DNA from: Paenibacillus sp. URB8-2
Lineage (GTDB): Bacteria > Bacillota > Bacilli > Paenibacillales > Paenibacillaceae
Assembly (NCBI RefSeq): GCF_013393385.1
Contig: NZ_AP023239.1
Location: forward strand, 2,728,001 to 2,792,000
Direction of reading: 5' to 3'
Length of the DNA stretch: 64,000 nt
Shown here: in pieces, positions 1 to 9,404 of the stretch
How the letters are laid out: every line of letters starts with the position of its first letter
Position numbering within the stretch: the stretch's first letter is position 1
Notes under the pieces: generated by a model
What the model was told of the DNA's origin: nothing
Seen by the model: the letters and a program-made list of their open reading frames with translations, nothing else
The model's database searches: none
Program-made: the position numbers and the translations under genes

Positions 1-331
1 CAATCGCGATCGCCAGGTCGATATCGTCATTAACGATAAAGGGAACGCTGTGGGAGCGGCAGATCCCCTGAAGCTCCCTGGCGAGATTCAGCTTGGCTTC
101 GCCTGTTAGCGCGCCGGGGCCTTTTTCGCGGAATTGAAAGATCGTAACTCCTCCGGCAATCGCCTCCGCAAGCACCTCGGCAGCGGGACGGCGGCAGTTG
201 ACGCTGCCCATAATGAAATACACCCGAAGCAGGCTGCGCACGTGTTCGCTGTCCAGTCTGCCGCCGCTGCCGGTCAATGAATCATCCGCACCGGTCAAAG
301 GGGAGCTGAAGAGGGGGTTCCATTCGTTCAT
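1..331 (-). CDS. thiE: Thiamine-phosphate synthase (partial, C-terminal part outside window)
   Basis: ThiE joins HMP-pyrophosphate and thiazole phosphate to make thiamine monophosphate in the cytosol. About 110 N-terminal residues are visible. They contain the family's beta-strand segment with GVTIFQFREKG and the downstream VPFIVNDDIDLA, which carry the arginine/lysine and aspartate of the pyrophosphate/Mg site. The ATG at 329-331 overlaps the thiD stop (ATGA), implying translational coupling. The first 40 or so residues are less typical, and an internal ATG before GSVNCRR could be an alternative start. It is the last visible gene of the TPP-riboswitch operon. Confidence 0.9.
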   Translation of the reverse strand, partial: MNEWNPLFSSPLTGADDSLTGSGGRLDSEHVRSLLRVYFIMGSVNCRRPAAEVLAEAIAGGVTIFQFREKGPGALTGEAKLNLARELQGICRSHSVPFIVNDDIDLAIAI

Positions 332-1152
332 CTTGGGTCACTTCCTTCCGCGCGCAGCCTGCGGCCGTACGCAAAATGGTTGGTCGGTCCGTGTCCGCCC
401 CCGATCCCGAGGCCGTCTTCGATAGCCGCCCGGATAAACGCTTTGGCGGTCCGGACGGCTTCCGCCGCCGAACGACCCTTTGCCAGTTCCGCTGTCAAAG
501 CAGCCGAATAGGTACAGCCCGTTCCGTGCGTATGCCGGGTATCGATTCTGGGACTTTCCATGTACACAAACTTCCGTCCGTCATACAGCACATCCGTGAC
601 GACGCCATTTCCGCTTCCGTGACCGCCTTTAATAACGACGTAGCGCGAACCCATCTGCGCGATCCTTTTGGCTGCTTCCTCGCAGTCTTCGAGGCTTGCA
701 ATGCTCAGGTCAGCGATAATTTCCGCTTCCGGAATATTCGGTGTGGTTACCAGGGCGAGGGGGAGCAAATGCTGAATCAGGGACTGAACCGCTTCCCGCA
801 ACAGTAGCGATGACCCGCCTTTGGCTACCATCACCGGATCGATAACGAGATTGCTCCATCCGTACTGCCGGATCTTATCCGCTACAGTTCTTATGATCTC
901 TCCGCTGAACAGCATGCCGGTCTTAACCGCATCCGGGGCCAGATCCTCGCCGACGGAATCGAGCTGCCGCGCCACGGCCTCGGGTTCGAGCGGATACACG
1001 CCCTGAACCCCGAGCGTATTCTGCGCCGTCACCGCAGTCAGCGCGGACATGCCGTAGACGCCCAGTTCCTGGAACGTCTTGAGGTCGGCCTGGATTCCCG
1101 CGCCTCCGCCACTGTCGGAGCCGGCGATCGTTAACGCTTTGTATACGTTCAT
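328..1152 (-). CDS. thiD: Hydroxymethylpyrimidine/phosphomethylpyrimidine kinase
   Basis: ThiD phosphorylates HMP and then HMP-phosphate to give HMP-PP for thiamine synthesis. The 274-residue length is normal for this ribokinase-fold family. Visible motifs are [18 protein letters not shown] (residues 10-27, substrate site) and HGTGC (209-213), with Cys213 and the anion-hole glycines at the catalytic site. The ATG at 1152 follows an AAGGGAG box at good spacing. It lies between thiM and thiE, overlapping thiE by 4 bases. A paralogous pyridoxal-kinase role is possible in the family, but the thi operon context argues against it. Confidence 0.96.
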   Translation of the reverse strand: MNVYKALTIAGSDSGGGAGIQADLKTFQELGVYGMSALTAVTAQNTLGVQGVYPLEPEAVARQLDSVGEDLAPDAVKTGMLFSGEIIRTVADKIRQYGWSNLVIDPVMVAKGGSSLLLREAVQSLIQHLLPLALVTTPNIPEAEIIADLSIASLEDCEEAAKRIAQMGSRYVVIKGGHGSGNGVVTDVLYDGRKFVYMESPRIDTRHTHGTGCTYSAALTAELAKGRSAAEAVRTAKAFIRAAIEDGLGIGGGHGPTNHFAYGRRLRAEGSDPR

Positions 1153-1182
1153 CTTTTCGTCTCCCTTGCTGAATAGTTCTGT

Positions 1183-1974
1183 TTACGCTTGACGGATTCT
1201 CGACAGCTTGCCGTATTCGTCCGGCGTAAGAAGCGCCAACTGGTTCAGAAATTCAATCTGGAAGCTGCCCGGACCGTGTGAAGCTGTCTTCTCCGCTGCG
1301 AGTTCGGCGGCGACGCCGTAGAAGGAGAGGGCTTCTGCCGCCGCTTCCAGAGGGGAGTCCCCCGCAACCGCCAGGAAAGCGGCGACGACGGAGCTGAGCA
1401 GGCAGCCGGTTCCGGTCACTTTGGTCAAAATAGGATGGCCATTGGCTGCGATATACGTTTTCTCTCCATCGGTGATAATGTCCTCTTTTCCGGTAACAAT
1501 GACGATGCATCCGAGCTTTTTCGCCGCTTTAATGGCCACGGCGGCATGATCGCCGTCGCCTGCTCCGGCGTCCACGCCTTTAATGGACCATTTCTCTCCG
1601 ATGACGTTGGCAACCTCGGCGACATTTCCCCGCAGCGCGGTAATCTTCATTTCCGAAACGAGACGATGCGTGACTTCCGTCCGGTACGCAGTCGCGCCGG
1701 CTCCCACTGGATCGAGAACGACCGGTACACCGTGCTTGTTGGCCGACTGTCCGGCGAGCAGCATGGCCTTGATGGCTTGCTCGTTAAGCGTGCCGATGTT
1801 GATCAGGACGGCGCCGGACATCGCAGCTACATCCGCCACTTCTTCATGCGAATCCGCCATAAACGGCGAAGCTCCCAGAGCGAGCAGACCGTTGGCGGTA
1901 AAGTTGGTGACGACGATGTTGGTGATGTTGTGGATGAGTGGATTGTTTTCCCGAAGCTTGGTTATGAAAGACAT
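1183..1974 (-). CDS. thiM: Hydroxyethylthiazole kinase
   Basis: ThiM phosphorylates salvaged hydroxyethylthiazole (THZ) with ATP. The protein has 263 residues, the usual length. Motifs include [19 protein letters not shown] near the N-terminus, LDPVGAGAT (87-95), and [10 protein letters not shown] (186-195) with the catalytic-loop cysteine at 191. A GGGGGG ribosome site precedes the ATG at 1974. With ThiD and ThiE it turns salvaged pyrimidine and thiazole into thiamine phosphate. No de novo genes (thiC, thiG, thiS) are visible here, so this operon is for salvage. Confidence 0.97.
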   Translation of the reverse strand: MSFITKLRENNPLIHNITNIVVTNFTANGLLALGASPFMADSHEEVADVAAMSGAVLINIGTLNEQAIKAMLLAGQSANKHGVPVVLDPVGAGATAYRTEVTHRLVSEMKITALRGNVAEVANVIGEKWSIKGVDAGAGDGDHAAVAIKAAKKLGCIVIVTGKEDIITDGEKTYIAANGHPILTKVTGTGCLLSSVVAAFLAVAGDSPLEAAAEALSFYGVAAELAAEKTASHGPGSFQIEFLNQLALLTPDEYGKLSRIRQA

Positions 1975-2002
1975 TTGAGTTCCCCCCTAAATTAGTATGA
2001 AC

Positions 2003-3055
2003 CTATAAATTCACAAAAGCGTCCCCGGCCGTAATACCCGCAGGCAGCAGTCCGTTGTCTCCAAGCCACTTCAGCACTTTGTCCCATGATTCCGGGTCCT
2101 GATACCCGAAGGGCTTATCGCCCGCGTCCATCAGCGGCAGCAGCACTTTAAGGCTCTGCGTTTCAATTTCCTTGTCCAGAGGAGCGGTCCCGTCCTCATG
2201 CGCCAGCAGGATAGACAGCGCTTCGTCAGGATGCTCTTTTACATACGCCTGACCTTCCCGCATCGCCGCCAGAAACTTGCTGTAATCGTCTTTATGCTGA
2301 CTGATTCCCTCGTCGCTGGCAACAAGCACTAGCTCGGAATAGTCGGGCACACCGTATTTCGCCGGGTCGATCGAGGTGACAGGGTGGCCTTCTTTTTGCA
2401 AAATAAGCTGCTCATGGTTGATGAACGCACCCATAATAGCGTCGGTCTGTCCGGTGGAAATAGCCGGGATCAAGTCGTAGCCCACATCCACAAAATTAAC
2501 CTTATCCGGATCACCGCCGTCGGCTTTGACCATCGTCTTGACCATCGCTTCATAGAGCGGGATGGAAGAATACCCCACATTTTTGCCGGCCAAATCCTTA
2601 GGCGTATGTACGGAACTGTCTGCAGGCACCATCAGGTGAGTCAGCGGGTGACGGACTATGGAAGCCAGCGCTTTTACAGGAATTTTCTCTCCCCGTGCCA
2701 TCAGCACCTGCGGCTGGTAGCTTAGCGCAAGATCCACTTTGCCTGCCGCGACGAGCTTCAGCGCATCATTCGTGTCCGCCGGCATTTGAATTTCCACATC
2801 GAGTCCCTGCTTGGTGAAATAACCCTGTTCCTGTGCGGCATACAAAAAAGAATGCACGGCGTTCGGATACCAGTCGAGCATAAGAGTCAGCTTGTGTGCA
2901 GATGCAACCGGGCTGCTCGATGCAATGGGGGCTTGCGAGGGTGAGGCAGAAGCCGCGGAATCGCCGGACGGCGAAGAGCCTCCGCAAGCGGTTGTCAAGA
3001 GAAGGAGCGATAAGACGGGCAGCAGTAAAGCTTTACTACGGGTAAAAATTTTCAT
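2003..3055 (-). CDS. thiY: Thiamine-precursor ABC transporter substrate-binding lipoprotein (ThiY-like)
   Basis: This is a 350-residue NMT1/THI5-like periplasmic-binding-fold protein. A lysine-containing hydrophobic leader ends in the lipobox LLTTACGG, followed by a Ser/Ala/Pro-rich linker. The mature part starts KLTLMLDWYPNAVHSFLYAA, typical of ThiY, which binds formylaminopyrimidine (HMP precursor). The stop of the permease gene and this ATG overlap as TGATG; an in-frame TTG lies directly before. Function is inferred from family plus position under the TPP riboswitch; riboflavin- or nitrate/taurine-type ligands are less likely. Confidence 0.9.
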   Translation of the reverse strand: MKIFTRSKALLLPVLSLLLLTTACGGSSPSGDSAASASPSQAPIASSSPVASAHKLTLMLDWYPNAVHSFLYAAQEQGYFTKQGLDVEIQMPADTNDALKLVAAGKVDLALSYQPQVLMARGEKIPVKALASIVRHPLTHLMVPADSSVHTPKDLAGKNVGYSSIPLYEAMVKTMVKADGGDPDKVNFVDVGYDLIPAISTGQTDAIMGAFINHEQLILQKEGHPVTSIDPAKYGVPDYSELVLVASDEGISQHKDDYSKFLAAMREGQAYVKEHPDEALSILLAHEDGTAPLDKEIETQSLKVLLPLMDAGDKPFGYQDPESWDKVLKWLGDNGLLPAGITAGDAFVNL

Positions 3056-3828
3056 CAATATGTACCTCTTTTCTTAAGAATTTGATGCTCCAGCAGCCGG
3101 ACAGCCAGGAATAGCGCGATACCGAGTGCTGAGAGCAGAACAATGGCGGCGAACATTTCGGCGCTGTGCAGGCTTCCCGCCATCCGGCGGCTGTAATAAC
3201 CAAGTCCGCGCGTGCCTCCGAGCCATTCCCCGATGGTCGCGCCGATCACGCAGTACACCACCGACAGCTTCAGTCCCGAGAAAAAGGAAGGAAGCGCCAG
3301 CGGAACTCCGATCTTGAACAGCAGTTGCGAACGGTTCGCGCCCATGGTCAGCAGCAGCTCTTTGTAGGCGCCGCCGCTTTTGCCGAGACCGTCGTAGACA
3401 CCCACGACGACCGGGAAGAACGCGGTCAGGAAGACGACGGCGACCTTGCTCCAAAGGGAATAGCCGAACCACATGATAAAAATGGGGGAGAGCGCGATCA
3501 GCGGAATCGTCTGGCTGATGATAATAAAAGGATAGAGTGCCTTTTCCAGCGTTCGGGACAGATGCATGCCGGTTCCAAGCAGGATGCCGCCCGCCACCGA
3601 CAGCAGGCATCCAATTGCCACTTCCTCCAAAGTGGCAGGCAAATGAGTGCCGAGCAGCAGTCCTGCGTTTAGGACGAGCGCGGTCCAGATCGAGGAGGGT
3701 GCGGGAAGGATAAAGGACGGAACGAGTCCCGAGCGCACAGCCGCTTCCCACACGGCGAGTATCAACAGCAGCAGGAGAAGAAAGGCGCCGTAACGGCGAA
3801 TTCCTTCCTTAAACGGCGCGCGTTTCAT
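3055..3828 (-). CDS. thiX: Thiamine-precursor ABC transporter permease (ThiX-like)
   Basis: Inner-membrane permease of about 257 residues in the SsuC/TauC/ThiX family. It has about six hydrophobic segments and an EAA-like loop (LLTMGANRSQLLFKIGVPLA) that contacts the ATPase. The start chosen is the ATG encoding MKRAPFKEG, because the reading frame upstream of it lies inside the ATPase gene; the two genes overlap by 20 bases. A longer 269-residue start is possible but has no better ribosome site. It should form a complex with ThiY and ThiZ for import of HMP precursors. Confidence 0.9.
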   Translation of the reverse strand: MKRAPFKEGIRRYGAFLLLLLLILAVWEAAVRSGLVPSFILPAPSSIWTALVLNAGLLLGTHLPATLEEVAIGCLLSVAGGILLGTGMHLSRTLEKALYPFIIISQTIPLIALSPIFIMWFGYSLWSKVAVVFLTAFFPVVVGVYDGLGKSGGAYKELLLTMGANRSQLLFKIGVPLALPSFFSGLKLSVVYCVIGATIGEWLGGTRGLGYYSRRMAGSLHSAEMFAAIVLLSALGIALFLAVRLLEHQILKKRGTY

Positions 3829-4579
3829 ACAGCCTCCGCTCCAGTTCGGCCCGCAAAGAGACAAAGCCGGGCTCGTAATTCATTTCCAGACGCCGGGGTC
3901 TCGGCAGCTCCATGTTCATCTCCTGAAGGGAGCCGCCGCTGGAGGACGGCATTAGAAAGATTCGGTCACTCAGCAGAATAGCTTCCTCCAGATCATGCGT
4001 AATGAACATAACGGTCCGCCCCAGCTCCCCCCATAGCTCCAGCAGCCAGCGGTGCATGTCCCGCTTGGTCATGGCGTCGAGCGCGCCGAACGGCTCATCG
4101 AGCAGCATGAGCTCGCCGCCGCTCATCAGCGTACGTAGAAAAGCGGCCCGCTGGCGCATCCCGCCGGACAGCTCATGCGGATAAGCAAGCTCATAACCGG
4201 CGAGTCCGAAACGCTTCAGCATGTCCTGTACCACAGACTTTTTGTCTTTACTGGCCCGGCCTTTGATCTCCAACGGCAGCAGGCAGTTGTCCAGCACCGT
4301 CCGCCAGGGCAGCAGGAGGTCCTGCTGAGGCATGTAGGCGGTAAGGCCGAGCCGGTTCCCCCCGGAGCCGCTGTCGGAGCCACGCAGCCCGATTTCTCCC
4401 GCCGTTTGCTCCAGCAGTCCGGCTATTACTTTGAACAGCGTGCTTTTGCCGCAGCCGCTGGCGCCGACGATGCTGACGAATTCGCCCTTGCGGAGCGTTA
4501 ACGACAGTTCCGAAAATACGGGCTTCTGCTGCGGAAACGAAAAAGAAAGGCGGCGGAGAGATAAAAGTTCTTCGATAAT
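3809..4579 (-). CDS. thiZ: Thiamine-precursor ABC transporter ATPase (ThiZ-like) with a non-AUG start
   Basis: ATPase subunit of about 256 residues. Walker A is GASGCGKST, Q-loop AYMPQQD, signature LSGGMRQR, Walker B LMLLDEP, with a following H-loop TFITHD-like segment. The first in-frame ATG (4333) lies after Walker A, so it cannot be the true start. No ATG, GTG or TTG exists between the in-frame TGA upstream and that point. An AGGAGG box sits 8 bases before an ATT codon at 4577-4579, with ATC next; one of these is the likely start. It is the first gene after the TPP riboswitch terminator. Confidence 0.85.
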   Translation of the reverse strand: MIEELLSLRRLSFSFPQQKPVFSELSLTLRKGEFVSIVGASGCGKSTLFKVIAGLLEQTAGEIGLRGSDSGSGGNRLGLTAYMPQQDLLLPWRTVLDNCLLPLEIKGRASKDKKSVVQDMLKRFGLAGYELAYPHELSGGMRQRAAFLRTLMSGGELMLLDEPFGALDAMTKRDMHRWLLELWGELGRTVMFITHDLEEAILLSDRIFLMPSSSGGSLQEMNMELPRPRRLEMNYEPGFVSLRAELERRLYETRAV

Positions 4580-4599
4580 CGGTCAGCCCTCCTTAAGAT

Positions 4600-4640
4600 G
4601 AATAAAGACCCGTCCATTTCCGTTAGAGAAATGGACGGGC
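4600..4640 (-). terminator. Rho-independent terminator of the TPP riboswitch
   Basis: A perfect 12-bp stem (4609-4620 with 4628-4639) with a 7-base loop is followed on the minus strand by the U-rich tract TCTTTATT. It lies between the TPP aptamer and thiZ, where the expression platform should be. The likely outcome is transcription termination when TPP is bound. Confidence 0.85.
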
Positions 4641-4699
4641 CTTCAAAATATCCGCCGTACAAGCGCTAGGTCTGTACGGCTTCGATTAAGTAAGCTCCA

Positions 4700-4793
4700 G
4701 GTTCCACTTCCCTACGCTGGTATGATCCAGATCAGGTTCCAAGGGTCCGAAGCTCGCGGCTCCGTCTCAGTCGGATGACGCCCCTAGTGAAAT
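4700..4793 (-). promoter_or_regulatory. TPP riboswitch aptamer (THI element)
   Basis: The minus strand carries the conserved THI-box pieces in order: ACTAGGGG, CTGAGA, GGACCCTTGGAACCTGATC, then GGATCATACCAGCGTAGGG. P1 can close between TTTCACT and AGTGGAA. It controls the thiZXYMDE operon. Confidence 0.97.
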
Positions 4794-4825
4794 TGCGGTC
4801 TTTTATTCGGTTTTCATTGTTTTTA

Positions 4826-4855
4826 ACTATACCATATCCCAGTCGGTTCCCTCAA
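4826..4855 (-). promoter_or_regulatory. Candidate sigma-A promoter of the thi operon
   Basis: On the minus strand TTGAGG (4850-4855) and TATAGT (4826-4831) are separated by 18 bases, about 35 bases before the TPP aptamer. Placement is right for the leader; assigned by eye only. Confidence 0.5.
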
Positions 4856-4878
4856 TGTACCATTTGGGCCTGATCGAC

Positions 4879-5547
4879 TCAAAACCGAGATGATCCTCCA
4901 TTATGCGATAAATTCTGGCTATCATTTTTAATCCAGTGATCAGGAATGCTTAAAGTAGGCGGCAGTTTGGTATGGATATCGCCCTTAGCCGAATTCACTT
5001 GCGCTTGAGTAAGAAAAATACTTCCTGTGAGATCGGCGCCGCTAAGGTTGGCATCCCTAAAGTCAGCGCCGATCAGATCAGTTACTCTCATGTCAGCATC
5101 TCTCAGGTCGCTTGCAATAAGCAGAGCGCCTCTTAAGTTAGCCCCTCTAAGATCGGCTCCTCTTAAATTTGCGCCTATAAAGTCGCTTCCCTTGCGTACT
5201 TTGGTTTTTGCTTTTTGGTTTTGATTATGCCGCGGTGTAGCTTTTGCACGCACCCGTTCACTTGTCTGCAGAAGCAGATCATTAACAATCGCCCGATGGG
5301 CAGGGACGTTAAGTTCCAAAATCGAGCTTGGATCAAGATTCGTGAGATACTCCGTTTGCTCCAGAACAGCCTGTAAATCTTTGTGAATCGGCTCAGCCTC
5401 TTCTAAACTCAGCGCTTCATTCAAGTAGTAAAGCATTTCATGAAGCTGCTGCATAATGGGAAACAGCTCAAACATCTCTTTTGCCAACGCCGGATTATCC
5501 CGCCAATCGTTTCCGGCATAGGTAATTTGGGATACCTTTTGACCTGA
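4879..5547 (-). pseudogene. Pentapeptide-repeat protein gene, 5'-truncated
   Basis: An alpha-helical region (LFPIMQQLHEMLYYLNEA) precedes about ten A(D/N)LxG-type pentapeptide repeats near residues 102-156 of the TTG-started 202-residue reading. Coding-like sequence (SGQKVSQITYAGNDWRDN) continues upstream of the only standard start (TTG at 5487), with no ATG, GTG or TTG before a stop at 5578. Relatives as I recall them have about 70 more N-terminal residues, including a Cys-rich CFGLCC segment, which is absent here. The upstream space is only about 100 bases to the next gene's end. This suggests a deletion of the 5' end; residual expression from TTG is possible. Confidence 0.65.
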
Positions 5548-5582
5548 ATGGATTATCGAAAGTGACGCGCATAGCCTTCACC

Positions 5583-5616
5583 AAAAAGAACGCCCCCACG
5601 CTAATTGCGGAGCGTC
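5583..5616 (-). terminator. Terminator after the O-antigen-ligase-like gene
   Basis: On the minus strand ACGCTCCGC, a 5-base loop and GCGTGGGGGCGT form a GC-rich stem followed by TCTTTTTGG, just after the gene ending at 5653. Confidence 0.75.
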
Positions 5617-5652
5617 CTTTGCATTGTATAACTCGCTTAGCCGGTCTTCAAG

Positions 5653-8445
5653 TTAAAGCTGCAAAGCCGCGATTTCATCAATCTTCGCCGCTTCCGCGGG
5701 ATCGGCTGCAATCAGCCGGTCATACAGAGACTGATCCTGGGCGATGTTATTCTTCTTCAGTACAGCCAGGTACCAACGAGCTGTTTCACGATTGGCTGCA
5801 TCTGTATAATCTTCGTTCAGGCCAAGCTGCAGCGTATCCGCGGCCGTTTGCAGCTGTCCGGACATAAATTGAATTTTGCCCGCATTCAGTCTTATAGCCG
5901 GAGGGACAGTAAGCGACCGTCCTTGCAGCTCTCCGGGAGACAGAGTCTTCAAATATTCCATATCCGCCAGAACCTGACTGTAGGCTTGAAACCCCATTTT
6001 GAACTTCTCTTGCATGTTTGCCTTCCTGTTAATATCATCTTTTTGTGCGTATGCCGCCTGACCCAGATCATAAGAACGGCTGATTATAGCACTGTACCAG
6101 TCCATCTCCCAGAGGTTTTCGCTATTTATTAGATCCGCATAATTTTCATTGAATCCAAGCTTCAAGGTAGCCTTGGCTGCCTCGCGTTCTCCTGACATAA
6201 GCTGCATTTTTCCTGCATTAAGCGCGATGGTCGGAGTAACGGAGAACGGACGTCCCTGCATTTGCTCCGGAGGGAGTGTCTTCAAGTGCTCAACACCGGC
6301 CACAACATTCGCGTATGCCTCCAGCCCTGACTTGAAATACTCCTGCTCCCGGGCGTTGTCTTTTTGGGTATGGGCCTGGGCTCCCATCATCACAGCACGG
6401 CTGATCAAGGCATCCGCCCATTCAATATCCCAGACGAACTTGTCGGCATTGTCACGGTACACCCCGAAATCAAGATCGCCTTGCCCTTTAAGGGCATAGT
6501 AAGCTGCCAACTGGGCCAGTAATTGCTTGTTGTATGGCTCGTTCTTGAGGGCGGGAGTCAGCACATGCAAGGACTCTTCGAGGTACTGCCCGTTTTGAGT
6601 CTGGCTAAACACCTGCTGATCCATAGAGGACAGATACATCGCCGCCTCCGGATGGCCCGGGCGCTTATCCAAAGCTTTCACCAGCGGCGCCTTCAGCTCT
6701 TCATAGGACTGGCTGACCGCAGTCAGATTCTTGGCTTTCACAGCGGCATTGCTCGATCCGATATAGCCGATCAAAATGAACAGCAGAAATACGGTGCCGA
6801 TTCCGAGCACAGTAAAATATCCAAGACGCAGCCCCGCCGTATTCCAGTTCCGGCGCAGCGGCTTGCTGTCCATGACCGCCGCCGTCCCGGCCAGACCGAT
6901 AAAGACCAGTATTCCCATGAAAGCATAGCTCATATTGAAGTCCAACAAGCTGTGGATCAGAATAGACAAGGCGATAATCAGATAAAAGAAACCGTTGCTG
7001 AAATCGTCCTTATCCCTCTTTGCATACCCGCGAATATATTTATAGAAAATATAAAAGATAAAACTCATGAACACGATAAATCCGAAAATCCCGACCTCAA
7101 TCAGGTACTGCAGGAAGAAGTTATGAACCTGACGGCTGCTATAAGGGTTGTTCTGGTAGTGCTCATACAGCGCGGCCCAGCCTCCTCCTCCGGCACCGAG
7201 GATCGGATGATCCTTAACCACTTTTAATGCATCCTTATAAAAAGTTATACGCTCCAGCACGCTGTGCTGTTTGAAGTTAATGTTCTCCAGACGTATCCCG
7301 ATGTTCGGAGGCAGCAGGTTTCGCACGCTTGTTCCGATAAACAGGAAAGCGATGATGCCGACCAGCACTATAGAGCCGAGTGGAATCCACAGTCCGCTCA
7401 GCTTGCGCGCCTCCAGCCCCCCGAGTTTCTTGTGCAGCCAAGGTTCCGCAAACCGCTGGATGACCCAGCCCAGCACGGCAACGATCAAAGAGCCCCCGAG
7501 CAAATACCCCCAGCCCTTGGAGGCGGCGGATGATGTGAATGCGGTATTCAGCTCGATACCTAAATTGGTTACGGGTGTTGTAATTAACAACGAGACGACT
7601 CCGGCAATTCCGAGGTGAACGATCCATAGGATTTGCTGCACAGGCTTTAGGAACAGAAGCAGCAGGATGAATGCAACGGGCAGCATAACCAGTCCGCCGC
7701 GCGACAGCGTGAGCAGAATGGATACAATAATCGGAACCAGCATGAACCCGTGCGTCAGCCGGCCATACCATTTCCGGGAGCGAACGAGCGCGAACAGGGC
7801 GACAAACAGAAAAGCCATCAGGAATGCAGCATATGTATTTGCATACTGAAAAATCGAGGTGAGCCGCAAGCCGTTGGAGTCGGTCATCACCGAACCCGAA
7901 TATTTACCCTCGCGCACGGTATCGGAGAACCAGCCTACCAGAGCGCCGGCGAATTTCCAGCTCCCCAGCCAATTCAACAGCCCGAAGGCTACGATGAAAT
8001 AGGCGATGGCGAGAATGGCGTTCTGAATGACAATATTGATTTGCCTCTGCTTCAGCAGATATAACGCAACAATGAATATTGTTGCATACATGCTCTGAAT
8101 GAACATCATATTCATTGCCATATAATGCGAGACGGCGACAAACATCGACAGGATATAAGTGACAGGAAGCAATGCCGCCATCACAGTCACCAAATCCCGC
8201 TGTTCGGTCAATTTGAACTTGGTTATATCAAGGCCAATCCATACCAGGAGCATCAAGCCGCTTAGCAAAGCGGATATATACAGAGGCTTCTCGTAATCCA
8301 TATTCAAACCATTAAATAATCCCACTTGAAACGGGGCCCAGCCCAAAAATAAAACAAACGCAAGGGCCAACATCCACACCGGACCTGAAATCTTTTCTAC
8401 ATTTCTCGACTGCACAGCATTTTTTCCGTATACGGGTTTCGACAC
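5653..8445 (-). CDS. O-antigen ligase/Wzy-type polytopic membrane protein with C-terminal TPR region
   Basis: A 930-residue protein. Roughly residues 20-560 hold a dozen or more membrane segments. A large extracellular loop contains HPILGAGGGGWAALY and the RQVHNFFLQYLIEVG segment, the usual Wzy_C (O-antigen ligase/polymerase) signature with a conserved histidine. The C-terminal 350 residues are soluble and TPR-like, with a tandem pair of about 100 residues each (682-789 and 790-887). Start is GTG at 8445 behind AAAGGAG. Such proteins join or polymerise surface glycans; substrate here is unknown. It stands alone, with its own terminator. Confidence 0.85.
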   Translation of the reverse strand: MSKPVYGKNAVQSRNVEKISGPVWMLALAFVLFLGWAPFQVGLFNGLNMDYEKPLYISALLSGLMLLVWIGLDITKFKLTEQRDLVTVMAALLPVTYILSMFVAVSHYMAMNMMFIQSMYATIFIVALYLLKQRQINIVIQNAILAIAYFIVAFGLLNWLGSWKFAGALVGWFSDTVREGKYSGSVMTDSNGLRLTSIFQYANTYAAFLMAFLFVALFALVRSRKWYGRLTHGFMLVPIIVSILLTLSRGGLVMLPVAFILLLLFLKPVQQILWIVHLGIAGVVSLLITTPVTNLGIELNTAFTSSAASKGWGYLLGGSLIVAVLGWVIQRFAEPWLHKKLGGLEARKLSGLWIPLGSIVLVGIIAFLFIGTSVRNLLPPNIGIRLENINFKQHSVLERITFYKDALKVVKDHPILGAGGGGWAALYEHYQNNPYSSRQVHNFFLQYLIEVGIFGFIVFMSFIFYIFYKYIRGYAKRDKDDFSNGFFYLIIALSILIHSLLDFNMSYAFMGILVFIGLAGTAAVMDSKPLRRNWNTAGLRLGYFTVLGIGTVFLLFILIGYIGSSNAAVKAKNLTAVSQSYEELKAPLVKALDKRPGHPEAAMYLSSMDQQVFSQTQNGQYLEESLHVLTPALKNEPYNKQLLAQLAAYYALKGQGDLDFGVYRDNADKFVWDIEWADALISRAVMMGAQAHTQKDNAREQEYFKSGLEAYANVVAGVEHLKTLPPEQMQGRPFSVTPTIALNAGKMQLMSGEREAAKATLKLGFNENYADLINSENLWEMDWYSAIISRSYDLGQAAYAQKDDINRKANMQEKFKMGFQAYSQVLADMEYLKTLSPGELQGRSLTVPPAIRLNAGKIQFMSGQLQTAADTLQLGLNEDYTDAANRETARWYLAVLKKNNIAQDQSLYDRLIAADPAEAAKIDEIAALQL

Positions 8446-8643
8446 GCTATGATCTCCTTTTCCTGTAGATATTTCAATATTTTAGCATACGGATATGTTA
8501 ATAGTCTTGTAATTATGTAAAATGATAGCGATCCTGGTAGTCGTTATTAAACACACTTGGCCCGTAACCTAGGTCCTCCATACAGGAACTCTAAGCTACA
8601 GGCCAAAAAATTTAACAGTTTCTATCATCCATCTCCATACGGG

Positions 8644-9306
8644 TTATCTATTCCCGTGGGCTTTCAGATATTCCAGTGCATTATACAGCATCACAGCTGC
8701 TTCAGCCCGTGTCAGCTTGCTCTCCGGATTGAACTTTCCGTCCTTGTCCAGGGCGGTGATTTTGTATACAAGGGACCGCTGGATGCCGCCCTGGTAAGAA
8801 GGGTCAATCTGATCCTCATCGGCGATCTTCGTCGGAGCAAGCTTGATAAGCGGCAGATTGCCGGCTTTCTCGAGGCCTTGAACGAGCAGGGCGGTGAACA
8901 GCTGTTTGGTCATCGGTTCCTTGGGATCAAGATCCGCCGGGACGTTGACACCGTTATAGTGCGCATTAATAAAAGCTTCGGCATACCATGCGTCATCGTT
9001 GACCTTGGTAAAAATATCGCTTGCCACGGGAGCCTTGATGAAATCAATAGCTGCCAGACTGAGCTGCAGGCCTCCCGATATAAGCTGGACGCCCTGAGCA
9101 GCGCTCAAGACGGAACCGGGCATGAACTGCGATCCGTTTACTCCTTTAACGAGCCCGCGGTCTTTCAGGCTTTCGATCTTCTCCTTGCCCTGGACGGAAC
9201 CGAGATCGGTGAATCCGCTGCCTGCGGCAAAGCCCGCGCCTCCTGCCGACAGCATCATTAATGCGCTGATTGAAAAGGCTGCCAACGCTTTCTTTGTCGA
9301 TATCAT
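8644..9306 (-). CDS. Secreted SLH-domain protein
   Basis: A 220-residue protein from the ATG at 9306, which is placed 8 bases after GGAGG; an upstream extension is not needed. A signal peptide (ISTKKALAAFSISALMMLSA) is followed by an S-layer-homology repeat (FTDLGSVQGKEKIESLKDRG, with VNGSQFMPGS) and a second one near the C-terminus (LDKDGKFNPESKLTRAEAA). SLH domains bind pyruvylated secondary wall polymer, so it is probably attached to the cell wall. The central part has no catalytic signature that I recognise. Confidence 0.85.
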   Translation of the reverse strand: MISTKKALAAFSISALMMLSAGGAGFAAGSGFTDLGSVQGKEKIESLKDRGLVKGVNGSQFMPGSVLSAAQGVQLISGGLQLSLAAIDFIKAPVASDIFTKVNDDAWYAEAFINAHYNGVNVPADLDPKEPMTKQLFTALLVQGLEKAGNLPLIKLAPTKIADEDQIDPSYQGGIQRSLVYKITALDKDGKFNPESKLTRAEAAVMLYNALEYLKAHGNR

Positions 9307-9404
9307 ATTGCTGCACCTCCTGCTGAGTACGGCATTGGAAGCCGTCATATTCCCTAAACGGAGGACAGGCCGGAAAGGTTGCGGGAGGCAGCCCGGAATG
9401 GTTA

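Noticed and set aside
3809..4333. thiZ starting at the first ATG
   Set aside because: That start would remove Walker A and the N-terminal ABC core, which are present upstream in the same frame.
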